Shown: one piece after another, positions 9,660 through 18,753 of the stretch
Numbering within the stretch: the first letter of the stretch is position 1
How the letters are laid out: each line of letters begins with the position of its first letter
NCBI GenBank assembly: GCA_903882805.1
Contig: CAIRYK010000006.1
Location: 1-64,000 of the forward strand
Direction of reading: 5' to 3'
From: an uncultured Bacteroidota bacterium
GTDB lineage: Bacteria > Bacteroidota > Bacteroidia > Chitinophagales > Chitinophagaceae
Length of the DNA: 64,000 bases
Translations under genes and position numbers: made by a program
Notes under the pieces: generated by a model
Databases searched by the model: none
What the model saw: the letters and a program-made list of their open reading frames with translations, nothing else
What the model was told of the DNA's origin: nothing

Positions 9660-10499
9660 ATGCGAAAATCTATAAACCTTGTTTGCGCTCAACTTCTGCT
9701 GGGCTTGCTGGCAATCTGCGGCAGTGCAAGCGCCCAAAACTTAGTGGCCAACGGAAGCGCAGAATTATATAGCGTGTCGGGAATGCGGCCCGACAACTGG
9801 CAGATAGTAAGCGGCAGTTGGTCCTCGGCGCTGCCTGCCGGTCTTGCCGACGCTGTTTACGACGGTACGTACTTATTTTACGAAGGCGGCGATGCCGTGG
9901 GCGTACTACAGCAAGATATTGATGTGGCTGGTTATTCGGCTGCCATCGATGCTTCGGCTATGAATTTTACATTTGCAGGCTATGTGCAGTCTTATCCGCA
10001 AGGCCCGGGTACAACCGATCAAACAAGAATAGTTGTTACTTGCCTGAACGATACCAAATCAACGGTGTTGCACACATTTGATAGCGACACCATGTGCTCT
10101 ATGGCTGTATGGACGCGTGTGGAGTCTGTGTTTACCGCTCCGCCCTCGACGCGGTATGTACGCATAGAGTTGATTGCCAGTAAAAGAGCGGGTTTGGCGA
10201 ACGACGGCCTGTTCGATGCTATTAGTTTGTATGCCGTGCCGGTAGGCGTGAAGACAGTTGCCCGGGGCGATGCAATAAAGCTGTATCCCAATCCTGCAAC
10301 TAATACGCTGCTGGTGAAAAACGCTGCCGACGCAGCGCTTACGCTTACTGATGTGACTGGCCGTATATGGCTGACCCAACAAGTAGTTTCCGGCAATGAT
10401 GCAATAGACATCAGCCGATTACCCGCAGGGGTTTACGCAGCGCATATCTGCGACGCAGTTACAGGGCTTCTGGAAACGCGCAGCCTAGTTAAGCAATAA
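9660..10499 (+). CDS. T9SS-secreted protein with a jelly-roll-like domain
   Basis: The product has 279 residues. A signal peptide ends near GSASAQ. The middle region (NLVANGSAEL...W.I.SGSWSS... to YVRIELIAS) has the layout of carbohydrate-binding-type jelly-roll domains found at the start of many Bacteroidota exported proteins: an N-terminal 'NGSAE' motif, then strands ending in a VRIEL-type motif. Residues from about 205 (KLYPNPATNTLLVK) form a T9SS type A sorting domain. It is probably secreted or surface-bound. The ligand is unknown, and the domain assignment rests on pattern only. It is transcribed alone, with a TATCTTTG promoter element just upstream. Confidence 0.8.
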   Translation: MRKSINLVCAQLLLGLLAICGSASAQNLVANGSAELYSVSGMRPDNWQIVSGSWSSALPAGLADAVYDGTYLFYEGGDAVGVLQQDIDVAGYSAAIDASAMNFTFAGYVQSYPQGPGTTDQTRIVVTCLNDTKSTVLHTFDSDTMCSMAVWTRVESVFTAPPSTRYVRIELIASKRAGLANDGLFDAISLYAVPVGVKTVARGDAIKLYPNPATNTLLVKNAADAALTLTDVTGRIWLTQQVVSGNDAIDISRLPAGVYAAHICDAVTGLLETRSLVKQ

Positions 10500-10552
10500 T
10501 ACAGGATGTATACTGGTAGCCGTATAGTGCGGGCAGTTAGTATCTTTGCACT

Positions 10553-11002
10553 ATGGGTAAGCGACTATTGTTCGTATTAGGGATGATGCTGTTTTGTATG
10601 GCTTGCGGCAAGGAGCCGGTATATCAGCAAAGCTATACCTTTCCTAATGGGCAGGGATTGATGACGGCCTATGTGGGCGGTAGTTTCTGGAGGGCAAATG
10701 CAGGGTTCGCTACCGGGAATGCCGGAAGCACATTGCGCCTCACAGCATCATACAACACAACCGCTTATTTCAACTTTCTGATAGATAATTATGCCGGCCC
10801 CGGCTATTATTCGCTGGGCGGCTTTACTCAGGGGTTTTACGTAGATGGCTCCGGTACCGAATACCAGGCTACCACCGGCGTGGTCAATGTATTGTCGGAT
10901 AATGGCATACTACTGCAGGGAGAATTTTATTTTTCGGGCACAGGCAATCCCGGCGGCTTTCCTTTAACGGTATCTAATGGTAAGTTTACTTTATACAGGT
11001 AG
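10553..11002 (+). CDS. Small lipoprotein, DUF6252-like
   Basis: The product has 149 residues and a lipoprotein signal (LLFVLGMMLFCMACGKEP; the lipobox Cys is at residue 19). The mature part begins with MTAYVGGSFWRANAG, which resembles the start of DUF6252-type Bacteroidota lipoproteins, followed by beta-rich sequence. It is probably anchored in the outer membrane facing the periplasm or surface. The function is unknown. A TATCTTTG box (10541-10548) ends only four bases before the ATG, so the transcript may be leaderless. It is followed by a strong bidirectional terminator. Confidence 0.75.
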   Translation: MGKRLLFVLGMMLFCMACGKEPVYQQSYTFPNGQGLMTAYVGGSFWRANAGFATGNAGSTLRLTASYNTTAYFNFLIDNYAGPGYYSLGGFTQGFYVDGSGTEYQATTGVVNVLSDNGILLQGEFYFSGTGNPGGFPLTVSNGKFTLYR

Positions 11003-11020
11003 TTTCAGACTTGGTTGTAA

Positions 11021-11059
11021 TTAATAGCAATGGCGGCCAAAAGCCGCCATTGCTATTAA
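11021..11059. terminator. Bidirectional terminator between convergent genes
   Basis: A perfect 17-base inverted repeat (stem core AGCAATGGCGGC/GCCGCCATTGCT) closes a CAAAA loop. It is flanked by A/T on both sides and lies between the lipoprotein gene (+) and the SHILGG protein gene (-), so it can serve both. Confidence 0.85.
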
Positions 11060-11088
11060 AATATTAATTTAGAACGTCTTTTTTGTTA

Positions 11089-13917
11089 TTACAGCTTCAC
11101 AAGTCGCTTCACAGTACTTGCTCCATTGCCGCGGAGCGTAAGGTAGTACACGCCCGACGGTAGCGAGCGCACATCTGCCTTATGCGCGGGGCCGGTCAGG
11201 TCTTGGTGCATCAAAGTCTGTCCGACGGTATTGGTAATGGTGAAAGCAGTGTATAGGCCTGCAGCGGTATTTATGGTCAGGTATTCATTAACCGGGTTGG
11301 GGTATAAGTCAGCGTCGGCGCTACTGCTTGTAGCAACATTGAGCGGCAGGTATCGGCCAATTACGTTTTCTACAATATTGGTCATTACCACATCGTTGTC
11401 GTCGAAGTAAATACCGGCTCGGTTAGGAATAATAGTACCATCGGGCAGGCCGGCGAGGGTGTTTATTTTGTAGATGACCATGCCATGGCAATAGGGCCTG
11501 TGCGCAGTGTCGGGCAGCATAATATGCGGAAAGTCGAATTTCACAATGTTATGGCCGCCATCGCGGTATATGGCGATATTCATGGCGGCCGTGGCCATTT
11601 TCAGCTCAAGGCTGCGAACATCTACATAGTCAGACAGCGTATCCATGACGTGAATGTCGTGCGCTGTATCGTTGCCGGTATTTTCAAACTCTATTGTATA
11701 AGTAAGTTGCGTACCGGCAGTAATAACGCCTGTGGGGCTAACAGAAATTTGGTTGGGGTCAAACGATGTTCTTACCGTATCGATTCGTGTAGCTGAATTA
11801 TTACTCAAATCTATATCGCCGGTTAGCGAGGTAACCTGATAGGCGCTATGTGTGGTATCGCCTAAAGTAAGCATGCCGCTTGTAGGGTTATAATCAAGAT
11901 AATAACTGACCGGGCTATAGCCATAGCCTGCCGCCAGCGACCAGTTGAGTATATTGCCTGCAACAGATGAAGGGTCGGGAACGCAACGACCAATGCCTGG
12001 AGTGTAAACATACTTGGGGCTAAAAGTTAGCTGAGCATCTGCAACCGTAACTCCCAATCCGGTATTGCCAATATAGAAATAGCCTTTTTGCCTGATCCGC
12101 GCTGTAGTTACAACAGTAGGCGTGATGGATAGATCAGCAAGCGCTCCTGGCGAGGTACGGAATGCAAGGTACTTTATAGGGTAGCTGGTCAGGTAGGGTT
12201 GAATGGTATCTGATACAGCTCCGGAAGTAGGACAAGAAACGTAAATACCGGGAGGGCAAGACAATACGCTGAAAGTATAGATTGTTCCTACTGGGCCCAG
12301 CGCTTTGTAGTAATAGCCGCTTGTTACGTTTACAGTATCTAAAGCAACGCCATTGGAGTCAATCTTCACTCTTGATAAAAAAAGTATCTGGCGGTCAAGC
12401 GATCCGAAGGTGCAATTACTGTCCAGATCGTAATAAAGTTTTATGGGTAAAAATCTACAACTATGGTATTCAAATGATGTTTCAAAAGAGTCGACAATCG
12501 CACCGCCAACAAGCAACATTTGCTTGATTCTGTACGTTCCGCTTGATGGGTAATTGTGCGAGAACAATGCTCTGCTAATGTATGTTGGGCTGAGACTATT
12601 GGTATCTGAAAGGCCGTCGCCGTAATACGTGACTACTTTTTGTAAGGCGGATACCAGGCAAGTAGAGACAAAGAACTGCGGCGCATTGCATACGGAGTCG
12701 TGATTATTAACAATAACGCAGTTGAGACCCGATGACGAAGTGCGGCCGCGCAGGAAAACACCTCCAGTATAATCGCTTAACCCGCTGGTGGCGCAGGTTA
12801 CTTTGCAACGGTAGTAAGTAGGTAGCGTTGCAGAAAACGAATAAGCATCAGAAGTAGCCCCTGCTATGTTACTCCACGTAACGCTATCGGCGGATTTCTG
12901 CCATTGAAATGTTACTCCGCACGAATAGCCGGTTAGGTTGAGCGTGTACATATATCCGCTGCACGCTGTGCCCGGAGTTATAGTACCCGCAGTAGGCGTA
13001 CCTGTGCAAATTCCGCCCCCGCCAATGCCAACGCTAACGGTCATTTCGCGTTGACTACTGCCTACAAAAACACCGCCCCTGAATTCGCGAACATTGTACA
13101 AAATAATACCGCGTTGCACTGCTGTGGCCACAAACTCCAGCATACCATTGTTTGGGTATACATGAAAGCTCGTAGGGTCTACCATTAGCGGGGTAGCGCC
13201 GCTAATGGGCTGACCCGGCCAGGCAGTACCGGTATAGGCGACTGATGGCGGTGTGCCGCTACAGCTTGTAATGCCATTTGTTGCATTCGTAAGGTTGAAC
13301 AACAAACTGTCTCCGTCCGGTTCGTAGGGCATAGGATTATAAACAGAATAACTGCCAACATAGAAACGGAGCGGTTCGATTTCATTAAGTGTAGGACTGC
13401 TGTTATTTACGGTTATGTTATTGAGTGTGTCTGTAAGATTTAGATAAGTGCCGCCGAGTATATTAGTGATCGGCGTTGCTCGTCCTGCAGCGCCGGCAAC
13501 GCCAAGATTGCCATTGAAAATAAATCGCCATACCGACGAAGTATGCGGTAGGGTGTAGGTAAACGAATATACAAAACGCTTGACGCCAGGGGTAGTAGAG
13601 AGTGGGTTTACACAGGTCGAAGTGTCGCCTACGCACAAAGGCGTTACTTCGGCAGATGATACATAGCTAAGTAGCAAACTGGCGGCGCTTGTAGGCCCAT
13701 CATAGACGCAAATCTGAGGAGTAGCTGTAGATAGAATGGACATGCCGCTGGTACTGCAATCGCCATACAAGGCAAGGGTAATTTTGTAGGTAAGACCAGA
13801 TACGTGCTGGTACACGAGGTCGCCGCCTAAAATATGCGAAGCCTGCGCCCGGCCAGCAATGCAAAGGAATACTATACAGAGAAAATTGCGCAAAACAAAT
13901 AAAAGACGTCTGTTCAT
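11089..13917 (-). CDS. T9SS-secreted SHILGG-type protein
   Basis: The product has 942 residues when started at the ATG at 13917. An ATG seven codons upstream (13938) overlaps the -7 promoter box and is unlikely to be transcribed. After the signal peptide (ending near AQA) comes the SHILGGDLVYQHVSG...LALYGDCS domain, typical of large Bacteroidota exported proteins. Next is an Ig-like domain (FQWQKSADSVTWSNIAGAT), a PKD-like stretch, and a region starting RTSFDPNQISVSP with DUF11/DUF7619 character (LTYTIEFENTGNDTAHDI). The end is a T9SS type A sorting domain (ADLYPNPVNEYLTI). It is probably a surface or secreted protein, perhaps in adhesion; its exact role is unknown. Confidence 0.85.
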   Translation of the reverse strand: MNRRLLFVLRNFLCIVFLCIAGRAQASHILGGDLVYQHVSGLTYKITLALYGDCSTSGMSILSTATPQICVYDGPTSAASLLLSYVSSAEVTPLCVGDTSTCVNPLSTTPGVKRFVYSFTYTLPHTSSVWRFIFNGNLGVAGAAGRATPITNILGGTYLNLTDTLNNITVNNSSPTLNEIEPLRFYVGSYSVYNPMPYEPDGDSLLFNLTNATNGITSCSGTPPSVAYTGTAWPGQPISGATPLMVDPTSFHVYPNNGMLEFVATAVQRGIILYNVREFRGGVFVGSSQREMTVSVGIGGGGICTGTPTAGTITPGTACSGYMYTLNLTGYSCGVTFQWQKSADSVTWSNIAGATSDAYSFSATLPTYYRCKVTCATSGLSDYTGGVFLRGRTSSSGLNCVIVNNHDSVCNAPQFFVSTCLVSALQKVVTYYGDGLSDTNSLSPTYISRALFSHNYPSSGTYRIKQMLLVGGAIVDSFETSFEYHSCRFLPIKLYYDLDSNCTFGSLDRQILFLSRVKIDSNGVALDTVNVTSGYYYKALGPVGTIYTFSVLSCPPGIYVSCPTSGAVSDTIQPYLTSYPIKYLAFRTSPGALADLSITPTVVTTARIRQKGYFYIGNTGLGVTVADAQLTFSPKYVYTPGIGRCVPDPSSVAGNILNWSLAAGYGYSPVSYYLDYNPTSGMLTLGDTTHSAYQVTSLTGDIDLSNNSATRIDTVRTSFDPNQISVSPTGVITAGTQLTYTIEFENTGNDTAHDIHVMDTLSDYVDVRSLELKMATAAMNIAIYRDGGHNIVKFDFPHIMLPDTAHRPYCHGMVIYKINTLAGLPDGTIIPNRAGIYFDDNDVVMTNIVENVIGRYLPLNVATSSSADADLYPNPVNEYLTINTAAGLYTAFTITNTVGQTLMHQDLTGPAHKADVRSLPSGVYYLTLRGNGASTVKRLVKL

Positions 13918-13935
13918 AAGTAAAATATCAGACAT

Positions 13936-13966
13936 CAAATATAATGTAAATTACAAAGCGGTCAAA
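13936..13966 (-). promoter_or_regulatory. Bacteroidota housekeeping promoter, TTTG-N19-TATATTTG
   Basis: On the minus strand TTTG (13966-13963) is separated by exactly 19 bases from TATATTTG (13943-13936), the Bacteroidota primary sigma factor consensus. Transcription should start near 13930. That excludes the upstream ATG at 13938 and supports the start at 13917 for the SHILGG protein. Confidence 0.8.
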
Positions 13967-14071
13967 TGTTATATTGAACTTGCTTGCAGTTGTCTTTGTT
14001 AGGCGGATAAGAGGCTGTGTGGTGCGCTACTTAGTTTTGATTGTTGTAGGGCGCTTCGGTTTGCACAAACA

Positions 14072-14104
14072 AATAAAGAGACTGTAGTACACAGTCTCTT
14101 TATT
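14072..14104. terminator. Terminator downstream of rplU-rpmA
   Basis: A perfect 14-base inverted repeat (AATAAAGAGACTGT / ACAGTCTCTTTATT) surrounds a five-base loop. It lies 58 bases after the end of rpmA on the minus strand and gives a TTTATT run on either strand. Confidence 0.75.
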
Positions 14105-14161
14105 CAGGTATTTTTTGAAGTTGCATTATTGCAGCAACCACAAATAGTTGTTTGGGTAAAA

Positions 14162-14434
14162 TTAAGCCATAGCTACGGCGCTATCGGCAGATTTTACAGA
14201 CACCAAAGTTTTGGTGCGTGTTTTGCGGAATTCAACGATTCCGTCTGTAAGAGCGAAAATAGTGAAATCTTTACCAAGGCCTACATTGTTACCTGGATGG
14301 TAAACAGTGCCGCGCTGGCGAAGAATGATATTTCCTGACGTTGCTGGCTGACCTCCGAAGATCTTAACGCCAAGCCTTTTGCTGTGTGAATCCCGGCCGT
14401 TCCTTACACTGCCTTCACCTTTTTTATGTGCCAT
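14162..14434 (-). CDS. rpmA: 50S ribosomal protein L27
   Basis: The 90-residue product has the complete bacterial L27 pattern: [16 protein letters not shown] at the N-terminus, then [21 protein letters not shown] and HPG.NVG.GKD. The protein binds 23S rRNA near the peptidyl-transferase centre. The N-terminus begins directly at MAHKKG, with no Firmicutes-type cleavable extension. It is the second gene of an L21-L27 operon, 46 bases after rplU, the order seen in most bacteria, and is closed by a terminator. Confidence 0.97.
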   Translation of the reverse strand: MAHKKGEGSVRNGRDSHSKRLGVKIFGGQPATSGNIILRQRGTVYHPGNNVGLGKDFTIFALTDGIVEFRKTRTKTLVSVKSADSAVAMA

Positions 14435-14480
14435 TTCTTGTTTATTGCTATTTACTGGTTAAAATACTTAAATCAGAGAA

Positions 14481-14780
14481 CTAAGCGATAGCGCTGATTC
14501 TTATCTTGGTAAGGCACTGACGGTGACCATTTTTCTTCTGGTAGCCTTTACGCCTGTTTTTCTTGAAGATGATTACCTTGTCACCTTTCAAATGGTCTAT
14601 AATTTCGGCCTGAACTTTTTGAGAATTATTGCCCACGGTAATGAGACCTTCATTGCTTACCATAAGGATGTCTGAAAATTCAACCTTGTCTCCGGCATTG
14701 CCGCCCAGGCGATGCACAAACAATTCATCATTTTGTTTAACCTTGAATTGTTGCCCTGCTATAGTTACTATTGCAAACAT
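14481..14780 (-). CDS. rplU: 50S ribosomal protein L21
   Basis: The product has 99 residues when started at MFAIVTIAGQQFKVKQ (ATG at 14780), the usual L21 N-terminus; an upstream in-frame start would add 16 residues not seen in the family. Conserved parts include the RLGG...GDKV.F.D.L..., and the basic C-terminal KKNRRKGYQKKNGHRQ, which contacts rRNA. It is the first gene of the rplU-rpmA operon. A TACCTTCG -7-like box lies upstream on the minus strand. Confidence 0.97.
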   Translation of the reverse strand: MFAIVTIAGQQFKVKQNDELFVHRLGGNAGDKVEFSDILMVSNEGLITVGNNSQKVQAEIIDHLKGDKVIIFKKNRRKGYQKKNGHRQCLTKIRISAIA

Positions 14781-14851
14781 GATATACCTAAAATATTTTC
14801 GCGAAGGTAATACACTTTTTAATTGCAAACAATAAATATTCCTTATTGCCC

Positions 14852-16267
14852 CTATTTTATTTCTGAGGAGCTTGGCGAGGCCTGAAATCTATTCCAGTAA
14901 TAACGGGCTATCAGCAGGGCGTTGGTAGCCGGGAGTAGCCAGAAAATGCGGTTTTGAAATCGTAACACTATTGTAGACAGTGTGGATGTGATAAACGCAT
15001 TTACGAGCAAAAATAGTAAAATAACGCCATAAATCAACTGTATATGCTTCGGAAATGAGGATGCAAAACACAATATCCACACCGAACTCACTATAAAGAA
15101 AATGTAATATAAATAGTTGTTCCAGTTGGCAAACAGCCGCTCCGTCTCCTGACGCGAAAAGGCAAATTCGTTGTATTCGTCTTTGTAAAAATTTTCTATC
15201 GACCGCCATGTTAGCGACAGTTTTTCTTGCGACAAGGCTTTTTCCTGCACGCTCATAGATGTAAACTCGCGCAGTGTGCCTATAGCAGTTTTGCGGGCAA
15301 AAAGGCTCAGGTAGCGCGGCGTTGTAAATACCTCATGTATGATGTTGTTGTATTCCACCTTATTGCTGTCCCAGCCGCCGGTAAGGTATAGCGGGCTCTC
15401 AGATTGCCACAAAAAGGTCCACGAATAGTCGGGTATGCGATCGCGATACTGGCATATTTTGTATTTTTTCTTACCGCAGTTCTCGTCGAGGTACTGACTG
15501 AGCGTACCGGTTTCGGCAAGGCGCGCCATAATAAATACATGCCCTGCCCGCGAAAAGGTGAAGTCATAGCCATTGCCGTAGTTGATGGAACAAATTGTTA
15601 CCCAGCTCAGCCCTGCCAGTCCAAGCATGGCGGCGCTGCGTTTTAGTAGCGTGCGTTGTTTTTTTATGAGCGCCCACAGCGCCAGAATGCCCGCAAAAAC
15701 AACCATGATAGGAAAGTGCGAATTGTGCAGTATAAGCAACGCATAGAGCAGCGTAGCATAGCCCGCAAGCCGCCCTGCTTTGCCGGTGGGCGCTATAAGA
15801 AACAACAAAGTAGTGAGTAGCAATGCCGCTGTAAAAACATCGGGCATAAGGTAGGGGGTTATCCATATTGCACAGGTAAAGGCAGCGACTATGACCATGA
15901 TAAAAGCGTAGAAGGCAGGCATGTTAGCCACCTGCTCTCCTGCATCGCCGCGCGGCATAACGCCCGGTATGCCGGGTTGCATACCGGCCAAGCTGGCGCC
16001 AGCAAAAAAACGGACATACTTGTAGAGCAACCATGCGATAAGAAAACTCTGAATGACAATGGGGAACCACAACGACGTCCACATACCCGTATATCGTATA
16101 AACCAGCCGTAAAATGGAGAGCGATCGGGCGGCAGGCCGCCCATAATGCCGCGTTCCAGATAGGCCCCGGTATCGCTTTCTACCAGCGGATACCCGCTAT
16201 GCAGCGCCACTACCATTAGCATTACGGTAGCAAAACACAGTAGCGGAAACAAAATCTTGAGCTTCAT
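14852..16267 (-). CDS. Multi-pass membrane protein, GT-C-like (tandem paralog 2)
   Basis: The product has 471 residues and about ten hydrophobic segments. Shared blocks show that it is a paralog of the adjacent upstream gene: GYPLVESDTGAYLERG after the first membrane segment, DRSPFYGWFIR.T.MWTSLWFP, a large extra-membrane region with two cysteines (ENCGKKKYKICQY) and HEVFTTPRYLSLFARK. An acidic first loop after membrane segment 1 and many helices are typical of GT-C glycosyltransferases, so a lipid-linked sugar transfer role is possible but not shown. Its ATG directly abuts the stop codon of the upstream paralog, so the two are surely co-transcribed. Confidence 0.75.
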   Translation of the reverse strand: MKLKILFPLLCFATVMLMVVALHSGYPLVESDTGAYLERGIMGGLPPDRSPFYGWFIRYTGMWTSLWFPIVIQSFLIAWLLYKYVRFFAGASLAGMQPGIPGVMPRGDAGEQVANMPAFYAFIMVIVAAFTCAIWITPYLMPDVFTAALLLTTLLFLIAPTGKAGRLAGYATLLYALLILHNSHFPIMVVFAGILALWALIKKQRTLLKRSAAMLGLAGLSWVTICSINYGNGYDFTFSRAGHVFIMARLAETGTLSQYLDENCGKKKYKICQYRDRIPDYSWTFLWQSESPLYLTGGWDSNKVEYNNIIHEVFTTPRYLSLFARKTAIGTLREFTSMSVQEKALSQEKLSLTWRSIENFYKDEYNEFAFSRQETERLFANWNNYLYYIFFIVSSVWILCFASSFPKHIQLIYGVILLFLLVNAFITSTLSTIVLRFQNRIFWLLPATNALLIARYYWNRFQASPSSSEIK

Positions 16268-17641
16268 TTATGCGGCGTTGTGTGTTTGGCGGTTGGTTAA
16301 GGTGGTTTTAGTTTGCAAAGCCTGCCAGTAGTAGCGGGCTATCACTATAATATTGGTAGCAGGCAGCAGCCAGAAAACCCTATACTGAAAACGGTAGATA
16401 ACCGTAGAAAAGGTAGACGCCACCAGTGCATTAATAATCAGGAATAGTATGATGTAGCCATATGCGCTGTGTAGCGTAGGCGTGCGCACCCTTGAGTAAA
16501 ATAGCAATACCCACAACGACGAGAGCGCCAGAAAAACGTAGTACACAAAATTGGGCGCGTTGGCGCTCAGCTTACCCCTGTTTTGCAGCGATGTATTGTA
16601 TTCGCGGGCTTCGTCGGCAAAGTACTGCCGCACTTTTTTCCAGGGTTCGGCGCCTTCCATTTGCGGGGTAAATTTATCGGGAGCCTGTATTTGGGTCATT
16701 TGTTTCAGCGTGTTGGTGGCCATGCGGCGCGCAAAAAGCGATGAATAGCGCGGCGTAGTGAAAACTTCGTGAATAATCTGCGCATATTCCGCCTTGCTGC
16801 TGTCCCAGCCGCCCATTCTGTACAGCGGGCTGTATTGGTCCCACAAAAAGTCGTTGAGGGTAGCGGGTATCTCGTGCTTGAATTGGCAAATACGGTAGTT
16901 GCGGTTGGCGCAGTTTTCGTGGAGGTAGGCGTGTAGTATGCCCGTTTCGGCCAGTTTGGCCATCATAAACACATTGCTGCCGCGCGAGAAAGCAAACTCG
17001 TGTTTTTTCACTGCGTTCATGCCGCTTACGCCCAGGTATATAACAGCGCTGAGGCATAACAGCGCGGCGCTGCGCACAACGAGTGTTTTCTGCCGGCGCG
17101 CTATGGCGCTTGCCATAACTAGGAGCGCGAAAATAGCCAGTATCAGAAAGTGAGAATTGTGTACCGACAGCGACAGTAAAATAACCGCACTGTAAGCGAG
17201 TTGCGGGCGCCAACCGGATGCCGGGTTGGTAAGTAATAATATAATAGCTATGAGCAAAATACCGGTAAACACATCGGGCATAAGATATGCCGACACCCAG
17301 CCCACTGTGGTAAAAGCTGTGATGGCAGCAACAATAATAGCCAGCAATGCTGTGGGCGCAGGTTTAGTTGCCGGCAAAAGCAACCGGGCAAACCGGAGCA
17401 ATGCCCAACCCAATAAAGCGCACTGCGCAAAAACCGTAAACCATAACGAAGACCACATGCTGGTGATGCGCAGAAATAGCGCATAAAAGGGAGTGCGGTC
17501 GAGAACAAGGCGAGGATTGATAGCCAACTCTATATAGGCGCCGGTGTCGCCCTCTACAAGCGGGAAGCCATTGTACAAAGCAATAGCCATCAGCGCTAAA
17601 GCCGTTAGCAGCAACAGGGGTAAGTCTCGCTTCAATTGCAT
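16268..17641 (-). CDS. Multi-pass membrane protein, GT-C-like (tandem paralog 1)
   Basis: The product has 457 residues and about ten membrane segments. It shares with its downstream neighbour the blocks GFPLVEGDTGAYIEL, DRTPFYALFLRITSMWSSLWF, HNSHFLI, SRGSNVFMMAKLAETG, HENCANRNYRICQF (two conserved cysteines, possibly a disulfide), GGWDSSKAEY.QIIHEVFTTPRY and FRFQYRVFWLLPATN near the end. It is the first gene of the pair, which arose by tandem duplication and then diverged. The function is not known. The first-loop acidic motif suggests, weakly, a GT-C type enzyme of envelope biosynthesis. Confidence 0.75.
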   Translation of the reverse strand: MQLKRDLPLLLLTALALMAIALYNGFPLVEGDTGAYIELAINPRLVLDRTPFYALFLRITSMWSSLWFTVFAQCALLGWALLRFARLLLPATKPAPTALLAIIVAAITAFTTVGWVSAYLMPDVFTGILLIAIILLLTNPASGWRPQLAYSAVILLSLSVHNSHFLILAIFALLVMASAIARRQKTLVVRSAALLCLSAVIYLGVSGMNAVKKHEFAFSRGSNVFMMAKLAETGILHAYLHENCANRNYRICQFKHEIPATLNDFLWDQYSPLYRMGGWDSSKAEYAQIIHEVFTTPRYSSLFARRMATNTLKQMTQIQAPDKFTPQMEGAEPWKKVRQYFADEAREYNTSLQNRGKLSANAPNFVYYVFLALSSLWVLLFYSRVRTPTLHSAYGYIILFLIINALVASTFSTVIYRFQYRVFWLLPATNIIVIARYYWQALQTKTTLTNRQTHNAA

Positions 17642-17802
17642 AGGGGTAATGAGTAGCGCAGCATTAGCCGAGCCGGTATGGGTTATAAAACTACAATAAA
17701 GAAATTAATAGCTATGGCGCTAAGGTAAAATTAAATGCGCCATACAGTTGGCGGCAAAATGCAGATTATACTTAAGTTTGCTGCAATAGCATTTGTGTAT
17801 AT

Positions 17803-18387
17803 ATGAACAAAACCCGGTTAGAGGCTTTCAGCGATGGCGTATTTGCCATCATCATTACCATCATGGTGTTGGAGCTCAGGGCGCCAAAGGGCGTATCGTG
17901 GGATGCCGTAAAACCGTTGCTACCTGCGTTTTTCTCTTATCTGCTCAGTTTTGTATTCGTGGCTATTTATTGGGGCAATCATCACCACCTGATGCATACA
18001 GCCCGCAGGGTAACGGCGGGTATTATGTGGGCCAATATGCATTTGTTGTTTTGGCTGTCGCTTATACCTTTTGCAACAGCGTGGATGGGCGTAAACAATT
18101 TCGACAGTATACCCGTAGCTGTATATGGCGCTCTGCTACTGCCCTGCGGCATATCTTATACGCTACTGAGCAATGCCATAAAAAAGACCTACAAAGAGGA
18201 AACCCGACTAACGACAGCTATAGAAAAAGGAGCGGTGAAAGGGAAGTGGTCGGTAGCGCTCTATGCGCTTTCTGTGCCAGCAGCGCTGTTTGTTCATCCG
18301 GGCCTGTCTGCGGCTATGTTTATTACCGTAGCTACTATTTGGCTTGTGCCCAGTCGCGATATAGAAAAAGCGCTCAGCGACGATTGA
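17803..18387 (+). CDS. TMEM175/DUF1211-type potassium channel protein
   Basis: The product has 194 residues, matching single-repeat prokaryotic TMEM175 proteins. It opens with the family signature R-x3-FSDGVFAI (residues 5-16) in the first transmembrane helix, followed by about five more helices. HHLMHTARR and FWLSLIPFATAWMG also match the family. Bacterial homologs form tetrameric K+-selective leak channels in the inner membrane. It stands alone; a TAAGTTTG -7-like box lies at 17773-17780. It ends nine bases before the convergent Hpt gene. Confidence 0.88.
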   Translation: MNKTRLEAFSDGVFAIIITIMVLELRAPKGVSWDAVKPLLPAFFSYLLSFVFVAIYWGNHHHLMHTARRVTAGIMWANMHLLFWLSLIPFATAWMGVNNFDSIPVAVYGALLLPCGISYTLLSNAIKKTYKEETRLTTAIEKGAVKGKWSVALYALSVPAALFVHPGLSAAMFITVATIWLVPSRDIEKALSDD

Positions 18388-18396
18388 TTTTGGCCT

Positions 18397-18753
18397 TTAT
18401 CTGCCGCTTAATTCTTCTACCGACTTTTTAAGATATTCTTCGAAAACGATTAATTGCGCGTATAGATCCGGAGTGTTTTGCTCGTTGTTGCACAGTATTT
18501 CTATTTGCGCGCGCAGGTCGTTGGCTTTTTTCATGCCCATCATCATACACTTAGGCTTTATAGAGTGCATTAGCCCCGATAGTTCATCCAGATTTTGTGC
18601 TGTAGCAGCTGCAGTAAGGCGTTGTGCAAAGGCAGGGATAGCGGCAATATAGAGGTCGGTATAAGCGTGCATGCGCGTAGGGTCGCCTTCGCAAAACTGA
18701 GATAAATAGGTTAGATCTGTTACTGCGTCGTCTGATAATGGTGTGTTTTCCAT
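18397..18753 (-). CDS. Hpt-domain phosphotransfer protein
   Basis: The product is 118 residues and all helical. The central LMHSIKPKCMMMGM motif carries the candidate phosphohistidine H63 with the following K, as in Hpt domains (H-x-x-K-G/P). It is a free-standing module that could pass phosphate between a hybrid histidine kinase and a response regulator. No kinase is adjacent, so its partner is encoded elsewhere. Confidence 0.8.
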   Translation of the reverse strand: MENTPLSDDAVTDLTYLSQFCEGDPTRMHAYTDLYIAAIPAFAQRLTAAATAQNLDELSGLMHSIKPKCMMMGMKKANDLRAQIEILCNNEQNTPDLYAQLIVFEEYLKKSVEELSGR

